Of a stretch of 64,000 nucleotides of DNA, positions 31,021 to 43,857 are shown piece by piece. The DNA lies in assembly GCF_021134715.1 (NCBI RefSeq), contig NC_060027.1, positions 5,642,001 to 5,706,000 of the forward strand. The letters run 5' to 3'. The DNA comes from Daphnia pulex (Eukaryota; Arthropoda; Branchiopoda; Diplostraca; Daphniidae). Position 1 is the stretch's first letter, and the number at the start of each line of letters is the position of its first letter. The translations under genes were made by a program, and so were the position numbers. The notes beneath the pieces were generated by a model, which saw only the letters and a list, made by a program, of their open reading frames with translations, ran no database searches and was not told the DNA's origin.

Positions 31021-32340
31021 TTCGACGTACTGGTAATGCACCATCTTACCGTCGCCAAGCTTTTCCTGTTGGAGCTAGATGCAGAGGAAGAAGAATATGC
31101 GTCAACTGACGGACGCAGGCCCAACGGTGTTCTGAACCAGGAGTTAGAAGCGGCTTCCCATGCCACAGTCACAGCGCCAGTTGAAGAAAAAAAGGTTTTC
31201 TGGCAGAAAGAACAGCAAAAAGCTATACAAACTGATTTTCTCCTGTGATTGTTAATCAACTAAATCTAAAAAAGCCGTCTTGTCATCAATTTAAAGTCTT
31301 AGCTGATTATGTCCAACGGAGTCGATCCGTGATATTGGAAGTCATCTACAAGCAAAATTGAATAATCAGAATAATTGAAAAATCTTCTGAACTAACTATT
31401 AGAAGAAAAACTTTGGGTACGAATTGCGTGAATCGATTTGCTATCAGCATTTTCTTCTTTTAATTAATTTTTAATTAATTTTTTTAGGAGGGGGATACAC
31501 AATTAACGACATTTTGTCAAGTTTCATTAGACTTTGAAATATTTTCCATAATATTTTAACAGATTTATTATATTTGAATTAAGTTAAGAAAATAGTTCTA
31601 ACGCAAAAAAACGTCAATGAATTTAGAAATGCCTTTGAAAGGGAACAATGAATTTTAAAAACTCGGGCTAAAGGGGGAGGTGATATTTTTGGATAAACAA
31701 ATTCGACGATAATCGGCTAAATCTTAATCATAGAAATTTTTGCGACTTGTTTCATTTTCAGAAGTCTTTGTGGTGATTCCAATTAGGTGTTTGTAACATG
31801 CTGCTGCAATACTTGGCACATTTGCCTTGACGGCAACGAACAAACGTTTCTTTATCTCTTTGCAAGGGTCTCTCCACAGCTGCGGAAGTCAAGCACCGTC
31901 GTTGAGTTTTTCTTATCCTAACGAAGCGGCTGCTGGCGTTCAGCGGTTCGCGGCAGTTCAGCGGCAGCGTTCAGCGGCAGCTGGCTGCGTCCAGCTGTCG
32001 GTGGAGTGGAAAGATCTATAGCAACTACGCCTTGTTATGTCTGTCTTACGATACATGCGTAAAGAAACGCCACTGTATTGCGCCTGATGAGATGGGATAT
32101 CTAAATTACACGGGAGCATAAGCGAGACTAGGACTGTCTTTGCTGGGCCACCCCTTTCCAGGCCTGCAACGCCAAATCATCTAATGGGGAAAGATTTGAA
32201 TATAACACTGTCTACTACAGCTTTTACTCCGCAACGATGACTCCAATAACAAATGCCTTAATACATATGCTCCAAAGACTAAAAATCCCCTCAAAGGTCA
32301 CAAAACCATAGTGAACCAAAAAGTGCAGAACCAAAACTGA
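31021..32340. other. No gene recognised
   Basis: 31,030-31,250 has an open Glu/Ala-rich frame just after the BEL/Pao remnant that could be its trailing part. 31,260-31,830 is AT-rich. 31,925-31,995 is a small GC-rich patch with irregular repeats of GTTCAGCGGCAG. Nothing else seen. Confidence 0.5.
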
Positions 32341-32580
32341 ACACACAGAAAGCTTCCAAACTTGGCGCTCGACTCTCCATCAAAACGACAAATCCTACCT
32401 ATATAAAATGGAAATAAACGAGAATAGAACTATACTCAAAGGAAATAACAGGTCGTGGGAGAGGCACATTAAAATATTAGATGACGGAAATGCATCAACA
32501 TTCTGTAAATTTGCCAAATCTCATAAATGGATGGAGAAATCCGCCAACGGCCTTCATCGAGCAGAGATTTCTGGGTCATG
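32341..32580 (+). pseudogene. Possible LINE fragment (region before the polymerase)
   Basis: One frame reads a Lys/Asn-rich segment with SWERHIKILDD, STFCKFAKS and HKWMEKS. This resembles the linker found between endonuclease and reverse transcriptase in Jockey/I-type LINEs (SW..f...l...s..fW...k). It is short, with no catalytic motif, so the assignment is tentative. Confidence 0.3.
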
Positions 32581-33635
32581 ATGCCGCAAGCCATCGACAG
32601 TAGTTGTCTAGACATCTATTTTCGCTTAACCTGAGCGTTTCACAGGCCACATCCCTATTTTATGGGTCCATCATTCATCTCTTCCATCATGCTTTAACTT
32701 AGGGTATGGTAGAAGGGATGGTCGTGTTCTTAGTTAGGTCGGTTCAAGTCAGACGGATTCAATTCTGGTTCAGGCATATTTTGGAATCCAAGGATGTCGT
32801 ATTTACCCTTATCCGATGTGTTCTCTTGATGATGTAACATTAATGGAGGTGGGAGAGCCGTTGAATCTATATATGATGGTGAGGTTTGATGTTTGATTTT
32901 GTCAAAGATGGCGTAACGGTTTATTCTGATCTTGAAATCTTCAATAAAAAAGACAAATATATGTTTTTTTCACCAGTAACCTAAATTACAGTTTATTTCA
33001 TTTCTGTCCGAGACATCGGAAGCAGGTTCACAGATAAATAAAAAAGAGTTGATAAAATTCACATTTTTTTGTGAAAAAAGGTTTCTTCATTAAACTTCCC
33101 GCTCCTCCATCTAAGTCGATTATTGCTGGCTGTTGGACCTCGTCCGAAAAAAAGACTTCGTATGTGGAGTCCATGACCGCGCTAACAATTGAAACCAAAC
33201 TAGGTGAAATGAGATTAGGTAAAAAGGAAATTAAAATAGTTTTTTCACCTTATAGTGTGCAGTTTACACATATACGCTGCCAAAACAGTACAGAGAAAGG
33301 AAAAAAACCATAGACGCCCAACGCTTTGACTATAACTGCAATCGCATCATTGTGTGACATATTTAGAATCGGTGGTGAGGGTGTGATATAGTAGGATTTT
33401 GCAAAACCGTTTCAAAGATGTTCTTTTTCCGTCAATTCCCAAATCTAGGTTATGGGCTAGCATTAATAATAAAGAAAAGAACAATTCCACAATCATTGCA
33501 TATGATTGAATTTTGTGTGAAACTGAATTTTAGTGCGAGAGAACCCAACTGAAGAGGTTTTCGCAATGCCTGTGATTCGGCTTGCCGAAGGGAAATTTCT
33601 GATCAGTTGAAAATTTATTCCGTGAATTGCAGTAA
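32581..33635. other. No gene recognised
   Basis: AT-rich; an 80-codon frame at 33,071-33,313 has no similarity I recognise. Confidence 0.5.
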
Positions 33636-34430
33636 CGCCGTGGACGCCGTGATTTAAAAAAACTTTTGAATTACTTGAAGGGAAAGTATCAAGTCAACGA
33701 GTCGTTAAAATGTTTAAAGGAAACGTTTGTGTTCGTTGGGAAGAACGAACCAGTCATTTTACTCGAAAGCGTAGGGCAAATTGGTTCAGTTTAGAATTTT
33801 TGATTTTCTTTGTATTGTTTTTGGAAATGTCTTCGCTCATGAAGCGGCGAGGTCGGCTCTCAAGTGTAAGCATCAATAGTAAGGTCCCCCTTTAAAAATT
33901 ATGGATTTTAACCCGACTTTAACATGGTAAGTTTAAATGTATTGTAATGAAATTTGTTTGTTTTTTTCTTCTTAACATTGTTTCCCTTGTCAGGCTTATT
34001 TCTCCCGTGTTTTACGCTTGACCGCTTTTCACTTGAAGGAAAATTCCCGAGAAATTAGTGCCGTGGCTTTATGGTCAAAAGACATAAAAGTAAGACGTAA
34101 TTTTATTTTTTTATCTTTTGTTTCTTTACAAGAAAATGTTTCGTTTTATGCGTTGTTTGTTTTCAGGTCGATGAAATTTTCAAGTTTAAACTTTAAAAAT
34201 AAAAAGACTCGGGGGATGATATTATCACTGAATATGGAGGGAAATTCGGTCTTCATTGTAATTTTACAGCCGTGGTCATTTATTATTGATTAAAATGGTT
34301 ATGTGTGGGTCCATTTCATTTTTTTGTGCTCCAACAAATGAAGCCCATGCCAAGCAAGAAGCAACATTCTATGCATCCCTGGAATCACGATTAATAGATA
34401 ACTACGCGGTTGATGTAAGTCTCGCGAAAA
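33636..34430 (+). other. Exon-like segments of an unknown gene
   Basis: There are three coding-looking blocks with plausible splice sites. (1) 33,645-33,770 follows TTGCAG and has frame ...LNYLKGKYQVNESLKCLK.... (2) ATG at 33,921 is followed directly by the donor GTAAGT, and an acceptor TTGTCAG at 33,988-33,994 opens a frame AYFSRVLRLTAFHLK... up to a donor GTAAGA near 34,090. (3) ...TNEAHAKQEATFYASLESRL..., about 34,300-34,415, ends at a GTAAGT donor. I do not recognise the protein, and the blocks do not join in one obvious frame. Real gene, pseudogene or chance are all possible. Confidence 0.25.
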
Positions 34431-36588
34431 ACTGTAATCGTTTTGATAAAAATAACAAAAATTAATAAATCTTTAATAAAACCACAATCAAGAAAAATAC
34501 ACAACAAGATTTTTTTCTTTTATCTGAGGTCGGGGGAGCACTCTGCGTCCCTGCCTAGGGGAAAAAAATCCACTAAGAAAGGGCTGGCCTCCGTTTTCTG
34601 ACCTTAATGTTTGTAAGCTGATGTTGTGGGTGATGAGTTGGCATCTGGGGATATAGCTGGGGCACTAGGAGAGTGACTAGAAATATGGCGACGACTGTGA
34701 AACCGGCTTTTGGAGACTTCTGGTCATCTTTCCGAATCTCTAAGAAGAATTAATTAAAATCCAATCTGAAAGAGAAATCAATTTGGGTGAGTTGAACTTT
34801 CGACGACTTATAAGAATGCAAATTTTCGCATGCCTTATCAAGCAACAAGTACCTTTGATAGAGAAGATTTTTTCGAACTAAAGGATCCGACATATAATCG
34901 ACAAAACTAATAACGAATGGTCAATCAAAACAAACTTTACTAACTGACGGTTGATCGAATTTCGTTCTTTTTGGTACATAGATGGTCAACGATAATTGCT
35001 CTGATAATGGAATTGTTTTGATCTGATTCCCTCAAAATTCCACGTGCATATATTTCATCATTTGTCCGTGCTTTGTTTAATAAAAAAAACTGGACGGTGA
35101 GAACTAAATTAAGTTAATGAAATTTAGTAAATCGGTGGACAACAAGAGGTTCCCAAACAAAGTCATCATTAAAATATGAACTCTTACTGCTGAATGCATG
35201 TAAAAATATTTACAAAAGCATTATGGCCAAAATAGTTTTGGGCCTTTTGTGGCGCCATGCTCATCCGCGTAAGAAACACAATCTGCATACGCGACTAAGT
35301 TTAACGAAATGCATCGTTTTATTTGTTTTCAAAAATAAAGATCAATAGAAACAAATTTTTGCTCAAGGTAGATTTGGTGCTTTATACCAAGGTATCTACG
35401 AAGAACTAGATGTCCCCGTCACATCAATAGAGAAACTAAATAACAAATTTGGTTTCGAAGTACGGCACCCAATTTAGCAGTAGATAAGAAATTGCCCAAC
35501 AGTTTGGAGAGCCCCACCTTACGAAATAGTGTAGGCAGATCCGCAAAAGCTTCATTCTTCATTAAATCATTAGTTCTGCTTTCATCGTTTGAAGCCAGGT
35601 CTCGCAATCGGTGGATGCAAAACTTAGAAGAAATGTGAGATATGAGAAAAATGCAAAAAATTGTCATTATCGCTTAAAGCATTGAGACTCTCGAATTTTT
35701 CCCTCAAGAAAAAAAGAATTCAGCTCCAAAGAAGGCAACAGAAAAAATTTGTTAAACAGGGTGATTCTGGCAGAGAAAACAGAGATTGGCCTAGCCTTGC
35801 AGAAGCGGACTAACGATATGAGAAAGCCTGGGGTTGGAAAGAGCAGACAAAATCTACTCTTTACCTACCCATGGGGTAAAAAATGTGTCTTTTTGTCAGC
35901 GGCAATTTCATTAACGTTTCCATATGGTAGCCTTTGTTCTGCTCTGCAAGAGTTAGGGGGAATATATTCTTTAAAGGAATATGGCAAAACGCGTTAGTTT
36001 TGAGCACTTCTTTTCATAAATTAATGTAATAACTTGTAGTAATGTAATGTAATGTAGTGTGCAATAGTAAGGTGGTAGTTTGGTGTCGTGACAATTTGTC
36101 AACATAATTGGGATTTATTTTTATTTTTAAATACATGATACTGATTAAGACAATCAGATTTTCGATCCGTAATTTCAAGAAAGGAAGTAGAACCATTTTT
36201 GTTTGCTTGTATTGGAACGCCAAGTTCACGTGATTTGGTATCTACCGAAGAAGACTCCACCTGGCCGCTTCTTTCATTAATAAAATGAACCCGTCAACTC
36301 CCTTACACTTTCTACTTAGCAGATTGGGCTATTTACAGTTATATTTTATTAAAGTTTACTTGACAACTCAGAGCAAATGTTACAACGTTTAATTCCCGAA
36401 CCCTCCACTCACGGATAGCCACATATGACACGGTTTGCCATTTGACCAATACTGTGGTTGATTTCTGATTTCCTAATGAACACGGATAGCCTCATGGACA
36501 CAAATAGCTTCGTATGTTAAATATTTAAAATTTTATCCTTAAAAATGAAATGTTTGAACACAACAGAAAGTTTATGAGAACACGAGCC
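34431..36588. other. No gene recognised
   Basis: AT-rich. 82-codon frames occur at 35,419-35,667 (minus) and 35,749-35,997 (plus), without recognisable motifs. Nothing else seen. Confidence 0.5.
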
Positions 36589-37065
36589 TTACATGTTTAA
36601 AAAAATTATGGCTGAAAATTGTTTGTTGTTTTTTAAATATGTACGACGAATAATACGATGGAAGAACTTTACGGCTTTCACAGTAAGTTCAGTCGGATTT
36701 TTCAGACCAGATAAGTGAAGAACAAAGACAACACAGTTATGGGGGAACATGTGTCGCAAAAAATAATTTTCGCACTTGGTTTTTAGTTTCATTATCTGGT
36801 ATTTTTTAGCAGCAATACACAGGTCCGCACCAATAGCTCCCATTTTGGCGGCGGTAACTTGTCCTGTGTAGAAATAGTGTAGCAGCTGATGCAGAATTCC
36901 CAATTCAATATCTTCGATAGTAACTTTATTACTGGCTTTTTCTTTGATGTTAGTTCCGAACACTCTAGCAAAAGCATCGCGCCTGCCATCGAGAATTTCT
37001 TTTGTGTGCTCTATGCTCACGGTCAATGTATGTGTAATATGTAAAGAAAAACTGCTGATAGCCAT
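36589..37065 (-). pseudogene. Truncated BTB/POZ-domain gene (SPOP-like)
   Basis: 158 codons. Residues about 20-105 match the C-terminal two thirds of a BTB domain: HTKEILDGRRDAFARVF, then FGTNIKEKASNKVTIEDIE, then LLHYFYTGQV, then a helix ending LKTKCENYF. In MATH-BTB (SPOP/roadkill-type) proteins this domain binds Cullin-3, and the MATH domain recruits substrates for ubiquitination. A minus-strand block at 37,100-37,175 (SSWKYKQIKTQEDLDKAIL, then donor GTGAGT) lies just upstream and could be the end of a preceding MATH-type exon. The N-terminal part of BTB (the 'sDvtf' strand region) is missing and I find no consistent splice, so it is probably a partial or broken copy. Confidence 0.6.
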
Positions 37066-37426
37066 CGACTATGACTATGACTTGTATGAAAAAACTCACT
37101 AAGAATAGCTTTATCTAAATCTTCTTGTGTTTTGATCTGCTTGTATTTCCAAGAACTATCCAATTTTTTACCTTTCTAGTGGCAGGGAATTTGGCCTGAA
37201 TAAGATCTTTTCTTCACTTTTTCCTTTGTTTTTTTCTTTTTCAAGCAGAGTTTAATTGTGTTAGGTGGGTAGTGTATATTGTCTAGAACGAACAAAAATT
37301 ATAATGTTCTAAACATATATGAGTACGATGGAAAACAACTCACTCTGATGTGCCTCTTGGTATTGTGTAATAAGTTGTTTGTAATAGCCAGAAGTTCAAT
37401 GTGACATTTCTTATTGTACTTTGTTT
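37066..37426. other. Upstream flank of the BTB fragment
   Basis: Contains the exon-like block at 37,100-37,175 (minus) described with the BTB gene; the remainder has no recognised feature. Confidence 0.4.
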
Positions 37427-37522
37427 ACAGTGTTTGGACTTTGGAACGTCAATTGAATTTGTGACGTTTGCCTTCAAACGTCAAATTTTACAGAAAGTCA
37501 CCCGTTGACGTTCCAAACACTG
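37427..37522. mobile_element. ~96-bp inverted-repeat element (MITE-like)
   Basis: The left end ACAGTGTTTGG ... GGAACGTCAA and the right end TTGACGTTCCAAACACTGT are inverted copies, the left arm having four extra bases. Inside is a second hairpin (TGACGTTTG / CAAACGTCA, 4-nt loop). Flanks share TTTGTTT on both sides, a possible target duplication. No coding capacity. Confidence 0.6.
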
Positions 37523-39742
37523 TTTGTTTATCCTTATAGTAAATTTGTTTATGTCCTTTATTGTAATACCACTACGAAGAATATAGGTTCAAGAAAAAAC
37601 AGAAATCAGTTAACTAAGACATAGGCTAAATAACAAGATTAGAAAGTGAGTACATCTTTAATCGTGGTTTTAGCTTCGGCAAAGGATATAGAGGTGCTGG
37701 TTCTGCACCTGTTATACAACATATCTGTGATACAACTGGGGACTTAAGTGGAACTTTTTTGAAAATACTGTAGTTCAAGATTAATTTATGAAACAAATTA
37801 ATCGAGTCTATTTCCCCGTCTACCTGTTGTTCTTCCACTTCTTCGTTTACTTCAATTTCCCCTTTCTTCATCTCAGCTATACCATAAAATAAGAATAAAT
37901 TTGCCCTTGTTTCTTCTTTATCAAAAAGATTGCACTCGGCATGAAGAATCGATTGATCTGTACATATTTTATCTAAAAGGGAAAATAAATTTTATGGTGT
38001 TCTAAAAAATTGTGTTCTAAAATTTTTTTTTATATTATTTCTATCAAGTGAATATTACTAACTGCTTACTACACCTTTTACATTTGGGACTTTAATTGAT
38101 ATAATAAATAACTTTTTTAAATTTTGCCGAGGTTTTTCTTTCTCAAAGAAAACTGTAACATTTTAAAAATTTATCATTTCCGTTGTTTTTCAAATTTCCC
38201 CCCCACCATTTTCTCGTTACTCCTTCCTTTTATTCCTAGAGCGCGCTTTTAAATATGCCGTTAAGGGCATAGAAGGGGTGAGTAACCAAGGGGGTCAGAG
38301 TAAAAAAATCTGCATTTCCAAAAATCCGAAAATGGTATAACATGATTTTTTATGTTTCCTGTATATATAAGATTGATTTTGTGGTTTCTATTTTGACGAT
38401 GACAAGTCTTCAGCTAAGATTATCTAAGTGATGTAGCCCGATATATGAAAGGACTGATTCCCCCGTAAATTCTAATGCTTATCAAATTTTGAATCTGACG
38501 ATGCAACTGAAGATAAAGTGCTTTCACGGAACCTTCTACAATGACTTACACAGTTAACGTTTCCTTCAAATAAACATCAGTAACAAAAGGAGTGTTTTTG
38601 AATTTCTTTATTTTTATTTTTTCCTACCTAAACTTCCTTTTTCCCTAATTTCTTGCGCAACAAAAAAGCCTAGTTTTTTTAATGGCTTATGAAGAAGACG
38701 ATTTTCAGCTAATTAAATCAGCCAACTTTTATCTTATCTGTTCACACTCTGTGACTTTAGGAGTCCGAGTCCACTGTCATTGGTTTTTTAATAGGATCCC
38801 CTATGTGAAATTTGGGTAAAGGTGTCAATGAGTATGATGGTAATGAAGAAAAGGGGGAGTCAGAAGGAAAGATCTTTTTGTCTGAGTGGCAAAGAATGCA
38901 ATTCAACATGGTGAGACATAGGGGGAGTTGAAGTTAAGTATGTTGTCTATGTTTGGTATGGTATCAGAATATTAATCCTGTCAAAGGTATAAATAAGTAT
39001 CTGAATAAAGGTGTCAATGAGGAAAATGCAGAAAAGGATGTGATCAGGTAAAAGGGGATGTCCATGAGCAAGGTCTACGTGTCCAAAAAAAGAAAGGAAA
39101 AGCAATTAATAAATTTACAATATGAGTAACCAAATACAATTAATTTACAGTTAGAAATCTTGCTGAAGTAAATAAAAACGGAGGAAATTCTCAAAAGGAA
39201 AAATGTATGGAGAAAAAAAGGATCAGCCAAAAATTGAGAAACAGGAGGGAATGAAGGACAGACAAAGTACGGAAGGTAAATAATAATAGCAAATTTGCAA
39301 GAATATGTATGACTCTTCTACTGCCTCAGAAATAGAACAATGGATACGTAACATGCAAAAACGGCTACATTTTTAAGACTCGCAACACAATTTTTTTTAT
39401 AGAACTAATTAGCGGTTCTGTAAAAGCGGCTTATTATTCGCCAACAAATCGAAACGCAATCAGAATATGACGGAAAACTGTCAATCTCGGCTGTTAGGGA
39501 CTCGTGGTGAAGCCGACCGGAAATGGTTCAAGGATAGATAGAAGGGTTTGTTTTGACGACTCTATAGCGGACGGATATTCTCGTCCATTAACTTTCTTCC
39601 GTCTTCAAAATGTGATACTCTCAACATCCATTATGATCCTAGTTTACACAAACATTAGTGGTGCTCTTCTGGCTGATGACGTCTAGTTTTCGCCAATCTC
39701 AACCGAAATCCGAAAAATTAGATAGTCCAAGTGTTTCATGCA
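37523..39742. other. No gene recognised
   Basis: A minus-strand frame at 37,626-37,871 (81 codons) has a plausible acidic N-terminus but no known motif. The rest (37,872-39,742) is AT-rich, with no frame or RNA gene I can support. Confidence 0.5.
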
Positions 39743-39931
39743 CTATATTGTATTTTTTTTAAGAAGATAAACAGCAGCGAACTATCAATTCGTTGGTTAA
39801 GAGGATATTTGGAAATAGGGCTGCTATTAGCTGATTTAATGTCTGCTCCTGTGATAAAAGCACACTTGATATTTGGTGAAGAAGCTAGAACTCATTACAT
39901 TACTATATTACAATGCAAGGATTGGAAAGGT
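39743..39931 (+). other. Orphan exon-like segment
   Basis: Open from about 39,762 (after a T-rich tract ending TTTAAG) to the donor AAAG|GTAGGT near 39,928. It encodes ...SIRWLRGYLEIGLLLADLM... and ...HLIFGEEARTHYITIL.... Family not recognised. Confidence 0.25.
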
Positions 39932-42435
39932 AGGTTACTTGAATTTCCAGTAATTTCCAGGGTTAAATGACAAATAATTATGTTCTCTGTTTCATTTGCT
40001 ATCGGTTCTTTCGTTTAATCGTGGAATTTGTCTGACACATTTCCAACAACACCCCTGGATTGTGGTCGTGGCCGTCCTTTTTTTGACAACATGGGACGAG
40101 AAGCTTTGGTTCTCTTTGGAACTTAAAATTCGTTTTCATCATTTTGACGTTTTTTTTCATCTTTGGCCCTCTCTATCTCTTCACGTGGGAAAATAAAAAA
40201 TTTATTTAAATGTGTTAAATGCGAAAGAATAAAGCCAATTTCTCGCATTGTTTTGAATAGTGTGAGAAAATTTTTGCATGAAACGCACACGCTATGTTGA
40301 ATGTCCACATTTGATACTTGTCCTAGATGACCTTTCCCGTGACACCAGATCCCATGTCCCTCGTTATTAGCATCAATTTCTTGGATAACACCACCGGCGT
40401 GTTAGCAGTATCCACTTTCCTTTTCTATAGTCGCGCAATTGAGCCACGTTTTCCCAACAGTAATGATAAAAAAATAATAAAAAAAATTGTCATTTAAATT
40501 TATCAAAATCAATCAAACCACTCTGTGACAGTGGCACTGCATGTCTCGGTGCCATATTGTCAATTCGGTAGTTTTGATGTGGGATCCGTTCTGAGAATGC
40601 ATAAAGGTCTTTAAATTTTGAAAGACTTCTGTTACATCTTCATAAAGTTGCTTGTATTCCACCCGATATATTGATCTCTTAGATTCTAATATTAGCAGAT
40701 AATATTAGGCACCTCCCAGTGAGTCTCTTCATCGATCCACATACATAAGAATTTATTTTACCAGCAATGAAGCCTTTTTTCAGTTCTCCCTTCCGGTACT
40801 CCTTTTAAGATATTCGGTGCATCATTCCTTGAGCCATATCCAGCACTTACAAATCCTTCCATCTTCATGCATTCCATGTCATGGCCCTCCACTAGTTTGT
40901 TGTTAATTACCCTCAGTAAGTTTCAAGATTTGGCATGGCTGCATCTATTGTGCTAATGAATTAGGGACAATTGGTTCAAATTTACAGAATGTTTCCTCTT
41001 AGTTGAGGAAAATTTCCTTTCAGAAGAAAAAAGGTGGGACACGTTTTGTTTCGGCCTGATGTTGGTACATCCCATTTGAAAGCCATGCTCCCGTCAAAAT
41101 GATTTTGTCATGTCGACAAATGACACTTCTTGTTAGCTGGTGAACGTAGCCAGCATATAATTTTCAATAACAATCCCAATTAAAATAGATTGATTTTTTA
41201 AAATTTAGCACATTGTACAAACTTCGCCCGGTTTTAACACGTCGCCTTATGGCGCTTCGTTCATTTAGATTTTTATGAAAAAACTATGTAAGTTTATTAT
41301 TTTTAGAAATGCGTTTCGCATTTCAATCTAATGCTATTGTTTCCCTGTTGCCTTCACACTATTAAAAAGTAGATATTTTGACAGAAAACCTTTAAAAAAT
41401 AGTGTAAAAAAATCAATTGAAAATGAAAAACTCTGAATTACAGATTTTTACATTTTCTCTGAGAGAGTTTTTGATAATTATCAGAATCTATACATCCACA
41501 TACTGGTTATTTGGATCAATAAATTGAGGAAACATTCTGAAGTTCGTTTGCATGTTGAAGTCTTCAAAGGACCCTACTGTTCTTTTAAAATGTAACTATA
41601 CGATTACATTGACATGTGTTTTTTTAGCTTCGTTCAAAATCTTCATCGTTTTCAATGTTAATTTCTTTTTGCGGCAATTTCTCTAGGTCAATCCAGCTGA
41701 ACTCAACCATCAATCGTTATCTCAGCTTTGTCTCCGATCTTGGCGAAATTTCAACAGTGTAATTATAAAGTCATGAAATACTGCTGTGCAAAATTTTCCC
41801 ACCATTTAGGTCAATTATTTTATTAAATAGGACAAAATAAAATGTTCTTTTCTCATTATTTCCACAAACAATTTTTCACGTCTGATTTTCCATTTTATTT
41901 TTTTTAGTTCTTGACTCAGTTATCTCAGAATTTAAAATATAATATTCTTATTTAGTTTTTACGGGCTATTTTTGGTTGTATTATCAAATTGTTTTTGTTT
42001 TTCATAAGCAATCAAATTTAATTGATTTTTCAACATTTAGTTTAAGATTAAACAATTAAGCTAAAAGAATTGATACCCTCCTATCTTTAAAATTCAATAC
42101 CTCCTAAGGCTGATGAAAATCTTTAAACGCGGTATCACAAGTCAACAGAAGATATATTAATTTCCATTGTTTATTTAATTAAGGAGAAGTGTGTTGTTTC
42201 TCTACTAGATTTAATTCATCTTATATTTAGTATTTTCGCAAAAAAAACGTTTGTTTTTTCCTGAATTAGTAGTTAAGGGCTATGAAGAATGCCCCCTTTG
42301 TTCACCTAGGGGGTAAAAGAGGAAGAGCGGAAAAGGAAAAGGGATTAAGTTCTACCCCTAAAGGCCGAAAGGGACCGAAAAACACACGCTTTTGCAAAAA
42401 TAATGCATATAAGATCTCTCTCTTTCTTGTACAGA
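39932..42435. other. No gene recognised; one dispersed repeat piece
   Basis: AT-rich throughout. At 41,221-41,260 there is an inverted copy of a sequence also present at about 60,028-60,066 and, more diverged, at 43,291-43,331 (core GCCATAAGACGCCGTGTTAAAA). No frame worth calling. Confidence 0.5.
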
Positions 42436-42795
42436 CTCGTTTATGGTCAAAGAATTTCCAAGAAACTTGAAGCTGATTTTGAAGAGTTTACTAGGGAGCA
42501 TACCCAGTAAATGGAAACCTAAGTGAGATAATTACAAAAGCAGAGTGCCCAAATAAAAGCTACAAGTGATATTGATATCACATTCAACAATTTTATTTTG
42601 TCCTTTCAGGAAGCTTCAGACTCTGAAACGGCAGATTTACCAGTTCGTACAGGGATACGGCTTCCAGCCTTACTCACTTACTAACAGCAATTCTTCACTG
42701 GGTGAACTTGAATATATTTCCGTAGGGAATAATGCAATTATTTACAATTTTATTGGCGTCGCGAATGTACTTTTTCTATGTTCATTTTCATAATT
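42436..42795 (+). CDS. Two exon-like blocks that splice into one frame, unknown protein
   Basis: The first block starts after the acceptor TTTCTTGTACAG (42,435) and reads RLVYGQRISKKLEADFEEF, ending at donor CCCA|GTAAAT (42,510). The second starts after CCTTTCAG (42,610). Joining them restores one frame continuing KLQTLKRQIYQFVQGYGFQ to a stop near 42,793. The joint falls inside what looks like one amphipathic helix, which supports the splice. No family recognised; no start exon identified. Confidence 0.3.
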
Positions 42796-43360
42796 TAATT
42801 GTTTAGGCTGATTCATTCGAAACCTCATTGGGGTTGCGTCAATGAGTGTGAGAAGAATGCTAGGGAGGAGGTGGCGAGGCTGATAAAAGGGAAAATTGAC
42901 AAAATAATACTACTTGTTTAGGCTAACGTTCCCATACGCTTGTCAAATCAAGTTAAAAAATTGGCTATTTACGAGAACTTAAGTAATTTTTGGCTCAATT
43001 TGGCTGCCTTTTTTATAAATAAAACAAAAACATCACATCCTTTTCACTTTCTCTTTAGCATATAGGTTGATAAAAACCTGTCCTTGTTTCTGTTCGTGCA
43101 TGAGAGAGACAGATTCACCACGTGCCACGTACCTTAAGAGAGAAAATGTGATTTGTTAATAGTATCAAAATATAACACTTCACTCATTAAAAAACACTTC
43201 ATACGACAAATCAAGGTATAACAGTAACAGTAACAGTAACAACAGAACACTTCCTCCAAATGTGTGTTGTTGTGCAAAAAAAGGGGAACACTTTGGCCCG
43301 TAAGCCGCCATGTTAAAAGCGCGGAAATACTTGTCGTGTTTCCAAACTTAGTGTTGGTAC
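42796..43360. other. No gene; microsatellite and repeat piece
   Basis: A hexamer microsatellite AACAGT is repeated about four times at 43,218-43,245. 43,291-43,331 is a diverged copy of the dispersed repeat also at 41,221 and 60,028. Otherwise unrecognised. Confidence 0.5.
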
Positions 43361-43646
43361 TGTATGGGGCTCTTTTGGATCTGTTTTCTTTTGCCATTTT
43401 ATCTGACAATGCAGCATGGTTGTGCTTCTTGGTAGCACGAGAATGGGGAGAAAAGGGAGAATGAGACGAATTGGGGAGAAGAGGAAACGGGGGTCCCCTT
43501 TTTTTCGTACGCCCTCCTCCCTCCCATTCGTCCGCATTCGTCCAATTATCCCTCTTCTCCCCGTTCTCGCGTTACCAAGCAGCACAGCCATGCTGCGTTG
43601 CCAGATAAAACGGCAAAAGAAAACAGATCCGAAAGAGCCCTATACA
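43361..43646. mobile_element. Foldback element with ~90-bp inverted repeats
   Basis: The left arm (43,361-43,450, starting TGTATGGGGCTCTTTTGG) is the inverted copy of 43,557-43,646 with about 10% mismatches. Weaker inverted similarity continues inward. The centre is G/C-skewed, with no frame. A third, partial copy of the arm lies at 43,801-43,857. Confidence 0.75.
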
Positions 43647-43800
43647 ATTTTTGCATTCTCAATTCTTTTCAATGATACACTGTGTATTCGTTCCCGCTTC
43701 AAGCCAACGACTGGTATCAGGAGTTGAATTGCCAGGTAAAATTTTTCCCATTCCATTTTTTTCCATTCTAACAAGTCCGTAGCATATTTCATAGCCTGCT

Positions 43801-43857
43801 ATAGAGCTCTTTGGGATCTGTTTTCTTATGCCGTTTTATCTGGCAACGCAGCAGCAT
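43801..43857. repeat. Solo arm of the foldback element
   Basis: GAGCTCTTTGGGATCTGTTT and onward match the left arm at 43,369-43,420. Confidence 0.65.

Noticed and set aside
31925-31995. GC-rich GTTCAGCGGCAG repeats as a functional site
   Set aside because: Only three irregular copies in 70 bp; compatible with local slippage.
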